A DNA stretch of 64,000 nt. Origin: Psychrobacter sp. 4Dc (GTDB lineage Bacteria > Pseudomonadota > Gammaproteobacteria > Pseudomonadales > Moraxellaceae). The notes below the pieces were generated by a model. That model had not been told where the DNA came from. It did not search any database and saw nothing but the letters and a program-made list of their open reading frames with translations. The first letter of the stretch is position 1. Each line of letters starts with the position of its first letter. This document shows positions 39,241 to 49,264 of the stretch, piece by piece. Both the position numbers and the translations under genes were made by a program. The DNA lies in NCBI RefSeq assembly GCF_002836715.1, contig NZ_PJAT01000147.1, positions 1 to 64,000 of the forward strand, read 5' to 3'.

Positions 39241-40956
39241 CTATTTAATCATTGGTAAATTTAGACCATAATCTCTCGCTGTCTTAATCGCCAACTCATA
39301 ACCTGCATCTGCATGACGCATAACCCCTGAGCCGCAATCATTGACTAATACGCGTGACAGTCTTTTGGCCGCGGCGTCCGTGCCATCCGCTACGATGACC
39401 ATACCTGAATGCTGCGAATAGCCCATGCCGACACCGCCGCCATGATGTAGTGATACCCAAGTTGCGCCGCCAGCCACATTTAGCATACCGTTTAATAATG
39501 CCCAATCAGATACCGCATCTGAACCATCTTTCATGCTCTCTGTTTCGCGGTTTGGACTAGCGACAGAACCCGTGTCTAAGTGATCACGACCAATGACGAT
39601 TGGGCCTTTTAGTTCACCGTTTTTGACCATTTCATTGAATGCCAAACCTGCTTTGTCACGCTCACCAAGACCTAGCCAACAGATACGAGCAGGCAAGCCT
39701 TGGAATTGAATACGCTCTTTTGCCATATCTAACCAGCGATGGATATGTTTATTTTCAGGGAATAGCTCTTTGATTTTTTGATCAGTCTTATAGATATCTT
39801 CTGGATCACCTGATAACGCTACCCAGCGGAACGGGCCTTTACCTTGGCAAAATAGCGGACGAATATAAGCAGGGACAAAGCCTGGGAAATTAAAGGCATC
39901 TTTGACCCCTTCATCAAAAGCGACCTGACGGATATTATTACCGTAATCAGTCGCTGGAATGTCCATCGCTTGCAAGTCTAAAATCGCTTGGACGTGTACG
40001 GCACAAGACTGAGCAGCGGCTTTGGTCAGTGCTGCATGTTGGTCTGGATTTTCTTGTGCTGCTTTCCATTCTTCAACTGTCCAGCCACTTGGTAGATAGC
40101 CATTAATCAAGTCATGCGCTGAGGTTTGATCAGTAACCAAGTCAGGTTTTATCTCGCCTGCATTGGCGCGCTTGACCATCTCAGGCAAGATATCAGCCGC
40201 ATTGCCAAGTAGCGCGATAGAGACGGCTTCACCTGCGTCAGTATGCTGCTTAATCAGCTCATAAGCATGGTCAAGGTTGTCAGCTTGCTTATCGACATAG
40301 CCTGTACGCAAGCGAAAATCAATACTAGACTGCTGGCACTCGATGTTTAGAGAAGTCGCACCAGCAAAGGTCGCGGCTAATGGCTGTGCCCCGCCCATAC
40401 CGCCAAGACCAGCGGTCAAAATCCAACGTCCTGCCCAGCTGCCATCATAATGCTGGCGACCGGCTTCGACAAAGGTTTCATATGTGCCTTGGACAATACC
40501 TTGAGTGCCGATATAAATCCAGCTACCGGCAGTCATTTGACCATACATAAATAGGTCTTTGCGATCGAGCTCGTTGAAATGCTCCCACGTCGCCCAGCGG
40601 GGCACAAGGTTGGAGTTGGCAATCAATACACGCGGCGCATTTTCGTGAGTCTGAAAGACGCCAACCGGTTTGCCTGATTGCACCAATAAGGTCTCATCGT
40701 CTTCTAATTCTTTGAGTGACGCTAGGATTTGATCATAGCTTTCCCAGTTACGGGCTGCACGTCCGATACCGCCATACACAACCAAGCTTTTTGGGTTTTC
40801 GGCCACATCAGGGTGTAGGTTGTTTTGGAGCATACGATAAGGGGCTTCAGTCAGCCAGCTTTTGCAATTTAATGTGCTACCAGTCGGCGCAGCGATTTCG
40901 CGGCTCTCATCACGGCGGGTAGGTTTGTTGCTATCGGTATCAGTAGTCATGGTCAA
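39241..40956 (-). CDS. hutU: urocanate hydratase
   Basis: 571 residues, with tightly bound NAD. Signatures include [34 protein letters not shown] sequence, [15 protein letters not shown], and the active-site Cys region [16 protein letters not shown]. It converts urocanate to imidazolonepropionate. It is the first gene of the operon, transcribed away from hutC, with AAGGA before the start. Confidence 0.97.
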   Translation of the reverse strand: MTMTTDTDSNKPTRRDESREIAAPTGSTLNCKSWLTEAPYRMLQNNLHPDVAENPKSLVVYGGIGRAARNWESYDQILASLKELEDDETLLVQSGKPVGVFQTHENAPRVLIANSNLVPRWATWEHFNELDRKDLFMYGQMTAGSWIYIGTQGIVQGTYETFVEAGRQHYDGSWAGRWILTAGLGGMGGAQPLAATFAGATSLNIECQQSSIDFRLRTGYVDKQADNLDHAYELIKQHTDAGEAVSIALLGNAADILPEMVKRANAGEIKPDLVTDQTSAHDLINGYLPSGWTVEEWKAAQENPDQHAALTKAAAQSCAVHVQAILDLQAMDIPATDYGNNIRQVAFDEGVKDAFNFPGFVPAYIRPLFCQGKGPFRWVALSGDPEDIYKTDQKIKELFPENKHIHRWLDMAKERIQFQGLPARICWLGLGERDKAGLAFNEMVKNGELKGPIVIGRDHLDTGSVASPNRETESMKDGSDAVSDWALLNGMLNVAGGATWVSLHHGGGVGMGYSQHSGMVIVADGTDAAAKRLSRVLVNDCGSGVMRHADAGYELAIKTARDYGLNLPMIK

Positions 40957-41068
40957 ATCCTTATGAAATCTTTTTAGACAATAAAGTAATCAAAGTAAGC
41001 GTTTTACAGTCAGTCTATAAATTCGGCGAAATATCGATTAGATGACGCAGATTTTTAGCACTACTGTA

Positions 41069-41086
41069 AATTTGTATATACAAATT
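41069..41086. promoter_or_regulatory. hutC operator: putative HutC operator
   Basis: Perfect 18-base palindrome AATTTGTATATACAAATT in the 298-base hutU-hutC divergent spacer. Its core TTGTATATACAA fits the known HutC-type site (TGTATATACA). It probably represses hutUHGI and hutC until urocanate binds HutC. Confidence 0.78.
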
Positions 41087-41254
41087 ATCAAAGATTATTT
41101 TCACACGCAAGTACTTTTTTATAAATGACTCAATTATTTTTGTGAGTGTTTTGGCAGATAGACAGAGGTGAAGGGGTTTTGCTGAGGTTCATGAAGTTAT
41201 CTCGTGATATTATGGCCTCATTATTATTGATGAAACTAACGGTTAAAGACGAAT

Positions 41255-42028
41255 ATGACAAAGACGATTCCAGCCTATCAGCGGATTAAAAATGCCATAT
41301 TGGATAATATCCATTCCGGAAAATGGCAGGCGGGCAATGCAATCTCTACCGAAATGGCCTTGGCAGAAGAGTTTGGGGTATCGCGTATGACGGTCAATCG
41401 TGCCTTAAAAGAGTTGAGTGAAGAGCGGGTATTGGAGCGCCGCCAAGGGTCGGGGACATTCGTCGCCCAGCAGCAGTTCAATCATACCTTTGTAGAAGTG
41501 CGTAATATTGCTCAAGACTTAAAATCAGCCAATCGTGACTACCAAGCACAAGTCGTGAGTAAGCGCAGTATTACCGCTAGCATGCTGGACGATGAGCTAC
41601 GCCGTAAGTTTGATATTGATGAAGAGTCTGTGATTGATGAAGGGTCTGTGCCTGCTAATACAAGCGCTCAGACAGATGCTAGTGATGAAGCTGTCCTGTA
41701 TGAAGTAAAAATTATTCATTTTGCTGATGGTCAGCCTATACAGTTTGAAGAGCGTTGGGTCGATGCCAAAAAAGTGCCGAAGTTTATCGATCAGGATTTT
41801 AGTGTGGTCAATACCAGTGATTACTTAATTGCCAAAAGCCCTCTAGAGAGTGGTAGCTATACCATCCGAGCATTGGCAGCTCCTGATGAAATTGCTAAGT
41901 TTTTGCAAATTGCGCCGCAGTCACCAACGCTTGTGCTGCGTCGGCAGACCTATTCGGCTGGTCAGGTCGTTACCTTTGTAAAAATGTGGCATGCAGGAGA
42001 TCGCTATCAGTTCTCAGGCGAGTTGTAG
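41255..42028 (+). CDS. hutC: histidine utilisation repressor (GntR/HutC family)
   Basis: 257 residues. The N-terminal winged helix reads ISTEMALAEEFGVSRMTVNRALKELSEERVLERRQGSGTFVA, and the C-terminal UTRA domain has FEERWV, YLIAKSPLESGSYTIRALA and LRRQTYS. Divergent from hutU. The UTRA domain carries an extra acidic loop (about residues 125-150: DEESVIDEGSVPANTSAQTD) absent from typical HutC proteins. Confidence 0.93.
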   Translation: MTKTIPAYQRIKNAILDNIHSGKWQAGNAISTEMALAEEFGVSRMTVNRALKELSEERVLERRQGSGTFVAQQQFNHTFVEVRNIAQDLKSANRDYQAQVVSKRSITASMLDDELRRKFDIDEESVIDEGSVPANTSAQTDASDEAVLYEVKIIHFADGQPIQFEERWVDAKKVPKFIDQDFSVVNTSDYLIAKSPLESGSYTIRALAAPDEIAKFLQIAPQSPTLVLRRQTYSAGQVVTFVKMWHAGDRYQFSGEL

Positions 42029-42032
42029 CAGA

Positions 42033-42139
42033 TATAGTCAAGCCTATATCAATCCGCTACATCCTCATCCTCGCTAAGCATACTAATGTATAACTTGCAC
42101 TCGGTTTCCTTGTATCGAAATTATATTGAACTGACTATA
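42033..42139 (+). repeat. dispersed 107-bp repeat, copy 4
   Basis: 107 bases beginning TATAGTCAAGCCTATAT five bases after the hutC stop and ending TATTGAACTGACTATA. Terminal bases form an imperfect inverted repeat (TATAGTCA/TGACTATA exact). Nearly the same sequence as copy 2. Confidence 0.82.
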
Positions 42140-42252
42140 GCTTACGTATGTTCACTGATTGTGTACGTTTTTCTGTCTAAAGTGAGATACTATATCCATA
42201 AGCTGCTATTTAATAAGGTAGCAATTGACGTTAATTAAACTCGTCAGAATAT

Positions 42253-42282
42253 TTGAACAATCGTTAAAAATTAAAATATAAT
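42253..42282 (+). promoter_or_regulatory. sigma70-type promoter of the ABC transporter operon
   Basis: TTGAAC (42253-42258), 18 bases, TATAAT (42277-42282). Expected transcription start near 42289, leaving a leader of roughly 187 bases. Confidence 0.65.
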
Positions 42283-42288
42283 ATAGAA

Positions 42289-42475
42289 ACAGTATTGAAA
42301 AATAGCCCGAATAACCTCAAATCGGGCAACCAAAGCCGAATATCATAGAAGAGCTTATATTGTTCTTCTGTGTCGGCTTGCCCTATTTATTAGCACCGTA
42401 TATTTTATTAGTGCTGTGTGTCTTATTAGCATTATACGTTTTTACTTTATTCATTCACTCTTATAAGGACGTCTT
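42289..42475 (+). promoter_or_regulatory. structured 5' leader with competing hairpins
   Basis: GCCCGA (42305-42310) can pair with TCGGGC (42322-42327). Alternatively GGGCA (42324-42328) plus AGCCGA (42334-42339) can pair with TCGGCTTGCCC (42373-42383), enclosing an AGAAGA/TCTTCT stem (42347-42352 with 42364-42369). A third stem AGCAC/GTGCT (42392-42396, 42411-42415) follows. The first two are mutually exclusive, the layout of an attenuator or riboswitch. No known riboswitch consensus was recognised. Confidence 0.45.
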
Positions 42476-43312
42476 ATGAAACGTCGTACTCTTTTAGCCC
42501 TTGCCGCCAGCACTATGTTCCTTGCCGCTTGTGGTCAATCTACTACCAACGAAGCCGATACTAGTGCAACTGACAGCGCTGCAACAGGCGGTTCTGATTT
42601 GCTACAACGTATCAACAACGGCGGCACCATCAACGTCGGTACAGAGGGTACTTATCCTCCGTTCACGTACCATGATGAGAGCGGCAAACTAACGGGTTAT
42701 GATGTCGAAGTAACGCGTGCAGTAGCGGATAAACTAGGCGTAGACGTTGAGTTTAAAGAAACCCAATGGGATGCGATGCTGGCTGGTTTGGATTCAAAAC
42801 GTTTTGATATGGTGGCTAACCAAGTTAGTTTGACCACGCCTGAGCGTAAAGCAAAGTATGACAAAGCAATGGCTTATAGTTGGTCAGGTGCGGTTGTATT
42901 GGCACCTACTGATGACAACCGTTATAGCTCGTGGGAAGGTCTAAAAGGCCTACGTACGGCGCAATCACTTAGCAGTAACTACGGTGAGCTTGCAGAGCGT
43001 TATGGCGCAGAGATCGTTCCTGTCGATGGTATGGCGCAAGCGATTCAATTAGTGAAGCAAGACCGTGCTGACTTTACGATGAATGACAATCTAGCGGTGT
43101 TAGATTATCTCAAAAAATTTCCAGATTCTGATCTTGAGATTAAACTGACTGCACCTGCTAGTGAGTTACGTGGTTCAGGCCTAGTGCTTATCAAAGGTGA
43201 TGATGAAGTCGTAGCGAAACTGGATGAAGCGATGGCTGAATTGGCGGCTGAAGGCACGCTAACTAAGCTTAGTGAACAGTTCTTTGGTGCTGATATAAGT
43301 CAACAAAAATAA
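42476..43312 (+). CDS. polar amino acid ABC transporter substrate-binding lipoprotein (cystine-type)
   Basis: 278 residues. Signal peptide with lipobox LAAC (Cys19), a Ser/Thr/Asp linker, then a family 3 solute-binding fold: [35 protein letters not shown] start, [21 protein letters not shown], and a final [11 protein letters not shown]. This resembles FliY/TcyJ and TcyK cystine-binding proteins most closely. Histidine is an alternative given the hut neighbours, but the sequence pattern favours cystine. Strong start with TATAAGGACG upstream. Confidence 0.85.
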   Translation: MKRRTLLALAASTMFLAACGQSTTNEADTSATDSAATGGSDLLQRINNGGTINVGTEGTYPPFTYHDESGKLTGYDVEVTRAVADKLGVDVEFKETQWDAMLAGLDSKRFDMVANQVSLTTPERKAKYDKAMAYSWSGAVVLAPTDDNRYSSWEGLKGLRTAQSLSSNYGELAERYGAEIVPVDGMAQAIQLVKQDRADFTMNDNLAVLDYLKKFPDSDLEIKLTAPASELRGSGLVLIKGDDEVVAKLDEAMAELAAEGTLTKLSEQFFGADISQQK

Positions 43313-44070
43313 TGTCAGTTTCTATCATGTCAGCTTCTGTAATGTCTACGTCATGGTTCGCGGACTTATTGGCAGTATTGCCATTTATGAGTCCTGATCG
43401 AGCGCAGATTGTTATCTCGTCGTTTTGGCCAATGCTCAAAGGCGGTATCTATTATTCGATACCGCTGGCGTTGATCTCATTTGCGATCGGTATGGCCATT
43501 GCACTGACAGTGGCATTGATTCGTATCATTCCGCGTGCCACTTGGTTCCATGAAATCATTTATCGGCTCGCTCGTGTCTATGTGTCCGCCATTCGCGGTA
43601 CACCGATGCTGGTTCAGCTGTTTATTATTTTCTATGGTCTGCCAAGTGTCGGGGTGAAGCTCGATCCCTTTCCCTCAGCGATTATCGCGTTCTCACTGAA
43701 CATCGGTGCGTATGCATCGGAGACAGTGCGTGCCTCGATTTTATCGATACCAAAAGGACAGTGGGAAGCAGGCTCGACGGTTGGCTTGACGTATCTACAG
43801 ACGTTTCGTCATGTGATTTTGCCGCAGGCGCTTAGAGTATCGGTACCGCCGTTATCTAATACCTTTATCAGTCTGGTAAAAGATACCTCACTTGCTTCAC
43901 TGGTGCTAGTCACTGAGCTATTCAAACAGGCGCAGATTATCACAGCACGTAACTATGAGTTTATGCTGGTCTATACCGAAGCGGCAATTATCTACTGGGG
44001 TATCTGTCTGTTCTTGACCTTTATCCAAGGCAAGCTTGAAACTCGGCTAGACCGTTATGTGGCAAAATAA
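43312..44070 (+). CDS. amino acid ABC transporter permease (HisM/TcyL type)
   Basis: Up to 252 residues with about five membrane helices and the EAA-type loop ([32 protein letters not shown]) that contacts the ATPase. The conserved [19 protein letters not shown] is typical of polar amino acid permeases. The first ATG overlaps the upstream stop (TAATG); ATGs at 43327 and 43342 are alternative starts. Confidence 0.9.
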   Translation: MSVSIMSASVMSTSWFADLLAVLPFMSPDRAQIVISSFWPMLKGGIYYSIPLALISFAIGMAIALTVALIRIIPRATWFHEIIYRLARVYVSAIRGTPMLVQLFIIFYGLPSVGVKLDPFPSAIIAFSLNIGAYASETVRASILSIPKGQWEAGSTVGLTYLQTFRHVILPQALRVSVPPLSNTFISLVKDTSLASLVLVTELFKQAQIITARNYEFMLVYTEAAIIYWGICLFLTFIQGKLETRLDRYVAK

Positions 44071-44129
44071 GCTACGTAGTAAAATAAATTATGGCTCAAT
44101 AGACACTCCCTAGCACAACAGGAATTTTT

Positions 44130-44873
44130 ATGATCAAAGTCACTAATATTCATAAAGCCTTTGGTGGCAATCAGGTGCTAAAAGGCATTGACTTGACCAT
44201 CAATAAAGGTAAAGTAGTCGTAATATTAGGACCTTCAGGATCGGGTAAAACCACCTTTTTGCGTTGTTTAAATGCGTTAGAGATTCCTGATCAAGGTGTG
44301 ATTGCTTTTGATGACGATAGCTTGAGCGTCGACTTCGCAACTAAGCCAAGCAAAAAAACGCTACTAGCTTTACAGCGTAAGTCAGGTATGGTGTTTCAGT
44401 CTTATAACTTGTTTCCACATAAGACAGCCATTGAAAACTTGATGCTTGGGCCTACAGTGGTACAAGGGCAAAGCAAAGCGCAAGCCCGTGAGCAGGCATT
44501 GGTACTGCTAGAGAAAGTTGGACTGTCGGACAAAGCAGATCTCTATCCATTCCAGCTATCTGGTGGTCAGCAGCAGCGTATTGGTATTGCCCGTGCGCTT
44601 GCTATTGAGCCGTCATTGTTACTATTTGACGAGCCAACCTCTGCACTTGACCCAGAGTTGGTACAGGATGTGCTTGAGACGATGAAACAGCTCGCCTCTG
44701 AAGGTTGGACCATGGTCGTAGTAACTCACGAAATCAACTTTGCTCGTGACGTTGCCGATCATGTTGTACTGATTGAAGACGGTCATGTGGTTGAAGAAGG
44801 CAGTGCCAAGCAGCTCTTTGAGGATTCAAAGCACCCTCGTACGCAGGCATTTTTGCAACGTATTGAGCAGTAA
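44130..44873 (+). CDS. amino acid ABC transporter ATP-binding protein
   Basis: 247 residues. Walker A GPSGSGKTT, Q-loop MVFQSYNLFPH, signature LSGGQQQRIGIARAL, Walker B LLLFDEPTSALDPE, and H-loop THE. Matches the GlnQ/TcyN class. AGGAA lies upstream of the start. Third gene of the transporter operon. Confidence 0.94.
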   Translation: MIKVTNIHKAFGGNQVLKGIDLTINKGKVVVILGPSGSGKTTFLRCLNALEIPDQGVIAFDDDSLSVDFATKPSKKTLLALQRKSGMVFQSYNLFPHKTAIENLMLGPTVVQGQSKAQAREQALVLLEKVGLSDKADLYPFQLSGGQQQRIGIARALAIEPSLLLFDEPTSALDPELVQDVLETMKQLASEGWTMVVVTHEINFARDVADHVVLIEDGHVVEEGSAKQLFEDSKHPRTQAFLQRIEQ

Positions 44874-44906
44874 AAACATTTGTTTTTGCGTAAGTAATAA
44901 AATAAG

Positions 44907-44942
44907 AAGCTCCAATCACGATGCCATGGTTGGGGCTTTTTT
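44907..44942. terminator. bidirectional terminator
   Basis: A 12-bp stem (AAGCTCCAATCA with TGGTTGGGGCTT, two G:U) followed by T-run, between the convergent ABC ATPase and DMT genes. Confidence 0.85.
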
Positions 44943-44985
44943 ATTGAAATAAATTGGACGTATCTCAAATGAGCAGATAGTAACA

Positions 44986-45939
44986 CTATGCCCTTTGTCG
45001 TTGTTTTAACCAGCGAGGTACGCGAGTGGCGGTACCATTTAACACAGCATTTAATAGAGCCGCTAGCAAAATAAGCGCCACGCCTAGATATTGAATCCAA
45101 GACAAAGATTGATGCAGTAATAGCATCGCGAGCGCAATTGCAGTTAATGGCTCAAAAATCGTAAATACCGATGCACGAGTGGCGGGTAGCTTTTCCAATG
45201 CCTTCATATATAGCCCAAATGGTACGACGGTTCCCAATAATGATAATCCTAAAACATAGCCCCAAGTCATTAAGGGCAGACTCAATAACTGATCATAAGT
45301 GTTATAGGTCTCAGGCAAGAGGAGTAGTACGCCAGCACTAATGATAATGGAAGTGAAAAATACCAGAGGGGCAGGGTGAGCGTAATGCATCGCGCGCTTG
45401 CCCAGTACACCATATAACGAATAGCACATCCCTGCTGACAGACCGAGTAAAATGCCCCAGTTAACTTTTGCTTGTTCACCTAACATCGTTAAGCCAACGC
45501 CAAACACCGCCATTAGGGCTAGCAACACTGATTTACGAGTAATGGACTCACTCAGTAAGAATTTTGAAAACAATAAGCTAAATACGGGCGCGGTATAGAG
45601 TAAGGCAACGGCAGGGCCAGCACCAACATAACTGACCGCAAAAAAATAGCAGACAGACATGCCAAGGACACCTATCAACGACTGCATCGCCAGTCCGAGC
45701 CATTGTTTTGACTGTAATTTGATAAGGTGTGGCCACAGTTTTGGTAGCATGGCTAAAATGATAAAGGCCGCCGTGACGATACGTAATATGGTTACTTGCC
45801 AACCACTAAATCCAATTTGGTTTAGGTAAGTCGAGAATATACCCAACGTACCCCAGCAGATAGCAGCCGTGATGATTTGGATGGTGCCTAGCCATGATTG
45901 ATGCGAGTGGGTCGTCATTCCGTTGTCGATGTTTGCCAT
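44986..45939 (-). CDS. EamA/DMT-family transporter
   Basis: 317 residues with ten predicted membrane helices and two EamA repeats, starting IQIITAAICWGTLGIFSTYLN and with FGLYMKALEKLPATRASVFTIFEPLTAIALA in the second repeat. Inner-membrane drug/metabolite exporter of unknown substrate. It ends in a basic tail (WLKQRQR). Confidence 0.9.
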   Translation of the reverse strand: MANIDNGMTTHSHQSWLGTIQIITAAICWGTLGIFSTYLNQIGFSGWQVTILRIVTAAFIILAMLPKLWPHLIKLQSKQWLGLAMQSLIGVLGMSVCYFFAVSYVGAGPAVALLYTAPVFSLLFSKFLLSESITRKSVLLALMAVFGVGLTMLGEQAKVNWGILLGLSAGMCYSLYGVLGKRAMHYAHPAPLVFFTSIIISAGVLLLLPETYNTYDQLLSLPLMTWGYVLGLSLLGTVVPFGLYMKALEKLPATRASVFTIFEPLTAIALAMLLLHQSLSWIQYLGVALILLAALLNAVLNGTATRVPRWLKQRQRA

Positions 45940-46023
45940 ACTGTTTTCTTCTTACGATCTAAGTGACACAAGATGTTGTAAGATTGCTATTGATACAATC
46001 TCTCCAAGCAATACTGAAATAAG

Positions 46024-46056
46024 AAAAGACAACCTGATTAAAGGCTGTCTTTTGTT
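46024..46056 (-). terminator. terminator downstream of the LprI-like gene
   Basis: AAAAGACAACC and GGCTGTCTTTT pair around TGATTAAA; on the minus strand a TTTTCTTATT tail follows. It lies in the 299-base gap between the DMT and LprI-like genes, which shows no gene. Confidence 0.7.
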
Positions 46057-46238
46057 TATTCTTTTGAGTCTATCACTAAAAGATAATAAATGACTACTAG
46101 GTCGTGCGCTAAATTCAATTGATAGTTATTCCAATGGCTCAAAAATGGCTAGCGTTTACTAAATAACCTAAACAATATCGAATCATTAACTCATATCATA
46201 TTCTTGTTCGCATCACTTTTTTATTTCTACAGTCTCTG

Positions 46239-46985
46239 TTAATCAATCCATAAAAAGAATGTTTGCTCTCGGAGAGCATTTCGCTGAATAAAGCACACTT
46301 TTTCCACTTGGGTTCTTGGTAAATGATCCGTATCAGCTCCGCAATTTTTTGAGCGCTGTTTTATCCACTGAGTCTGCTCTTTCTTAAGATCAGCCGCCAT
46401 ATCTTCACCGTACAAGCGTCTGACTTCATTTCGCGTTACTCTATAGCTTTCATTCAATGCTTTATCAGACGTGTTATATATCTGATCAATCAGAGCAGCT
46501 TGTGATGCTAATGGCAGATAAGTCGCATTTTCTTTGTAGGTAGCACTATAGGTATCGACTGTCCATTTACTTCTTATAGATATTTCATGGTTTGATGTGT
46601 CTATAAACCCATCAAAATCTTCGCCCTCAAAGGTACAACCCTGAAATCGACACGGGGTCACGCCATCTTTACATAAGCTATGCTTGGTTTCCGCAGAGTA
46701 GTATTTAACAGCGTAGGGCGACTTACTAGGTTCCGGTGTTGTCTGCAATAGCCGTCCTAAATCGGGAGCGACTAGCAGCATATTGTTGCAAGTAACGCTT
46801 CCTTCTGCACAGCTCTCATAAAGGTTAAGACGTTGACCTTGGATGTCCATGCCCATTGTAAAGTTTGCCTGTACAGGAGCTACAGCCGAACTGATAGATG
46901 TCACTAGCGTTAAGCTCAAGAGCAACGCAGTACGTCTGAGTAAGCTGGAAGTATTTAGGCTTGAGGCAGACATGGAGACGGACAT
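46239..46985 (-). CDS. secreted protein with LprI/DUF1311-like C-terminus
   Basis: 248 residues. A Sec signal peptide (about 1-40, ending APVQA) leads a periplasmic protein. The C-terminal ~100 residues (LIDQIYNTSDKALNESYRVTRNEVRRLYG, EQTQWIKQRSKNCG, then CFIQRNALREQTFFL) match the DUF1311/LprI lysozyme-inhibitor-like pattern. The N-terminal half has several cysteines, probably disulfide-bonded. Three bases... six bases separate its start from trpG's stop, suggesting possible read-through from the trp genes. Inhibitor activity is only suggested. Confidence 0.75.
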   Translation of the reverse strand: MSVSMSASSLNTSSLLRRTALLLSLTLVTSISSAVAPVQANFTMGMDIQGQRLNLYESCAEGSVTCNNMLLVAPDLGRLLQTTPEPSKSPYAVKYYSAETKHSLCKDGVTPCRFQGCTFEGEDFDGFIDTSNHEISIRSKWTVDTYSATYKENATYLPLASQAALIDQIYNTSDKALNESYRVTRNEVRRLYGEDMAADLKKEQTQWIKQRSKNCGADTDHLPRTQVEKVCFIQRNALREQTFFLWID

Positions 46986-46991
46986 ATAGGT

Positions 46992-47639
46992 TTATACCTG
47001 TAGCAAGAAATTACTCAGCAATCGCTTAGCGCCTTCAGTGGCAAACGACTCAGGGTGAAACTGTACTCCTTGGATTGGGTACTCTTTGTGCGCCAGTCCC
47101 ATAATCTCATCACCAGTCAATGCTGACTCAGCAAAGCTCAATTCAGCACGGCTGTCATTGGCGACTACTGAGGTAATTGTCAGACAGCTTGGTATAGTGT
47201 CAGCTTTTACCACCAGTGAGTGATAGCGCATGATCTCAAGCTCTTGTGGCAAGCCTTGATAGATACCTGAATTATCATGGCGAATTGATGAGACCTTGCC
47301 ATGCATCGGCACACTGGCGCGTACCACATCACCGCCGAACACATGAGCGATGCCTTGCATGCCGAGGCACACACCCAGTAGTGGCGTCGTTTTACCCATT
47401 ACTTCGATCACTTCGGCACAGATACCAAAGTAGGCCGGATCATCGGGAGAGCCTGGGCCAGGTGAGATAATGATTCTATCAAGATTCATCGCTTCTACGT
47501 CTGCTAAAGTAATTTCGTTATTGCGTTTAACGATGACGCTGGCTTCTTCATCACGGTCTAAGGTTTGCAAAATCTCACCCACGTATTGGTAGAGATTGAA
47601 GGTAAACGAGTCGTAGTTATCGATAATTAAAACATTCAT
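46992..47639 (-). CDS. trpG: anthranilate synthase component II (glutamine amidotransferase)
   Basis: 215 residues, class I amidotransferase. The catalytic Cys91 is in LLGVCLGMQGIAHVFGG, with oxyanion motif PGPGSP and catalytic His in QFHPESFATEG. It supplies ammonia to the adjacent synthase subunit. PabA is closely related; the neighbouring TrpE-like subunit and TrpR favour TrpG. Confidence 0.85.
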   Translation of the reverse strand: MNVLIIDNYDSFTFNLYQYVGEILQTLDRDEEASVIVKRNNEITLADVEAMNLDRIIISPGPGSPDDPAYFGICAEVIEVMGKTTPLLGVCLGMQGIAHVFGGDVVRASVPMHGKVSSIRHDNSGIYQGLPQELEIMRYHSLVVKADTIPSCLTITSVVANDSRAELSFAESALTGDEIMGLAHKEYPIQGVQFHPESFATEGAKRLLSNFLLQV

Positions 47640-47731
47640 GGGTCATAAACTCTTTTGTAAAAATATAGCTAGGTAAAATATGGTCAATTTATGCAGTACG
47701 TTTGGTATGTATGAGTTATGGCTGATACGAA

Positions 47732-49150
47732 TTACGACTGCATAAAGCTGTCTAATACGACTTTCATCGCCGACAGTTTACGCTGAATCTCTAAGTATTC
47801 ATCTGCTGGGTTGGAGTCGTAAACGTTACCACCACAAGTTTGAGCGTAGGCAGACTCGCCATTGATAAAGAGGCTGCGAATTGGAATGGCAAAGATACAA
47901 TCACCATTAAAATTGAACGAGCCTAATGCACCACCGTAAGCTCCGCGACCATCTGGCTCTAGCTCATTAATCACCTTAATGGCTTCTACTTTAGGTGCGC
48001 CTGATAGCGTCCCAGCAGGGAAGTTACTGGCAAGGGCACTAAACATATCTTCGTTAGGATGCAAGATACCAACGATTTCAGAAGAAATATGCTGCACGTG
48101 AGAGAAGCGTTTGATATCCATCAGGCTACGGACTTTTACTGTACCAAATCGTGCCACACGGCCAATATCATTGCGATGTAGGTCGACTAGCATATTGTGC
48201 TCGGCAATCTCTTTGTCATCGTTGAGCAAGGCGCGGGCAAGCTTACGGTCTTCGATCACATCGGCGCCGCGCTTGGCAGTCCCTGCGAGCGGATAGGTTT
48301 CCATTTCACCTTGGCGCAAGCGAAATAGCAGTTCAGGAGACGCACCGATGATGCACTGCTGGGCAAATTTCATAAAATACATATGCGGTGATGGGTTGAC
48401 GGCACGCAACTTTTCATAAATCGGCATCTTATCACCAGCGATACGATATTTAGACTTAAAACCTACCTCACACTGAAAGATACGCCCAGCGATGATGTCT
48501 TCTTTGACTTGCATGACGACATTGGCATGCTCCTCTTGGCTCATACCATCGCCCAAAAATTCAACTTTAGGCGCTTCATAGCTAGGCGTTGGCTCATCGA
48601 GTAGGGCTTTGATTTGCTCGATGCGGTTTTCTTGTTGAGCGGTTGAGTAATAAAAGTAGAAGATTTCCCCAGTCATCTTATCTAGGGTCAATCCATCTAA
48701 ATACACGCCAAACTTAAATGGTTCAAAGTCTTCACTGGCTTTTGCATTGAGGCTAGGTTCAAAGAAGTTCACGCAGTCATAACCCAAATACCCGACCAGA
48801 CCACCACTTTGATCGCGAGCAATGACGTGCTGCGGTGTTATGTCACGCAGTAGCTGATAAGGGTTGTCAGTTTGATAATGGCTTGTTTCAGCAGTTTTAT
48901 TATCGGTAATGGCAAGCGTGTTGCGGTCTAAGGCTGCGATAGTTGTCACAGGGTCAAAGCCAATCGCATGGTGGCGCGATATATGGCTGTCTTCACCTAA
49001 TGATTCGAGTAAATAGCAGGTATCAAACGCGCTTTCGATACGTTTGAATAATGCAAAAAAATCGATATCTTGCGTCAGTTTGATGCGTTGTGGTTTGCTC
49101 GGAATATCGATAGGAGCAGGTTTGGTCTGTGTGCGAGTACTAGAGGTCAT
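47732..49150 (-). CDS. trpE: anthranilate synthase component I-like chorismate-binding enzyme
   Basis: 472 residues. The N-terminal LLESLGEDS resembles the LLES tryptophan feedback site, and the chorismate-binding domain has GASPELLFR, AGTAKRGAD, DLHRNDIGRV, FPAGTLSGAPK and TCGGNVYDSNP. Alanine in PLAGT is the TrpE state, whereas PabB has Lys. It makes anthranilate from chorismate with TrpG. It is shorter than enteric TrpE (about 520). Aminodeoxychorismate synthase remains a less likely alternative. Confidence 0.82.
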   Translation of the reverse strand: MTSSTRTQTKPAPIDIPSKPQRIKLTQDIDFFALFKRIESAFDTCYLLESLGEDSHISRHHAIGFDPVTTIAALDRNTLAITDNKTAETSHYQTDNPYQLLRDITPQHVIARDQSGGLVGYLGYDCVNFFEPSLNAKASEDFEPFKFGVYLDGLTLDKMTGEIFYFYYSTAQQENRIEQIKALLDEPTPSYEAPKVEFLGDGMSQEEHANVVMQVKEDIIAGRIFQCEVGFKSKYRIAGDKMPIYEKLRAVNPSPHMYFMKFAQQCIIGASPELLFRLRQGEMETYPLAGTAKRGADVIEDRKLARALLNDDKEIAEHNMLVDLHRNDIGRVARFGTVKVRSLMDIKRFSHVQHISSEIVGILHPNEDMFSALASNFPAGTLSGAPKVEAIKVINELEPDGRGAYGGALGSFNFNGDCIFAIPIRSLFINGESAYAQTCGGNVYDSNPADEYLEIQRKLSAMKVVLDSFMQS

Positions 49151-49177
49151 AACAAAGTCCGAAATGGTTCAAATATG

Positions 49178-49219
49178 TGTTGATTAATAAGTGTCGATTA
49201 ATAAGTGTCGATTAATAAG
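49178..49219 (+). repeat. three tandem 14-bp repeats between trpR and trpE
   Basis: TGTTGATTAATAAG followed by two identical TGTCGATTAATAAG units, in the leader just upstream of trpE. The regular spacing and location suggest protein-binding or slippage-variable sites; they do not match the enteric trp operator. Confidence 0.75.
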
Positions 49220-49264
49220 TATAAGTTTCGTCAGTAAAAAGCTAGATAGTATCGTCGTCAGAGG

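Noticed and set aside
42289-42475. SAM or other known riboswitch
   Set aside because: The conserved core sequences of classes I know are not present; only the competing stems are visible.
49178-49219. Enteric-type trp operator
   Set aside because: No ACTAGT-type half-sites in the repeats; TAACTAGTTA at 20448 resembles one but is far from trp genes.
49178-49219. CRISPR array
   Set aside because: The units are contiguous 14-mers without spacers, and no cas genes are in the window.
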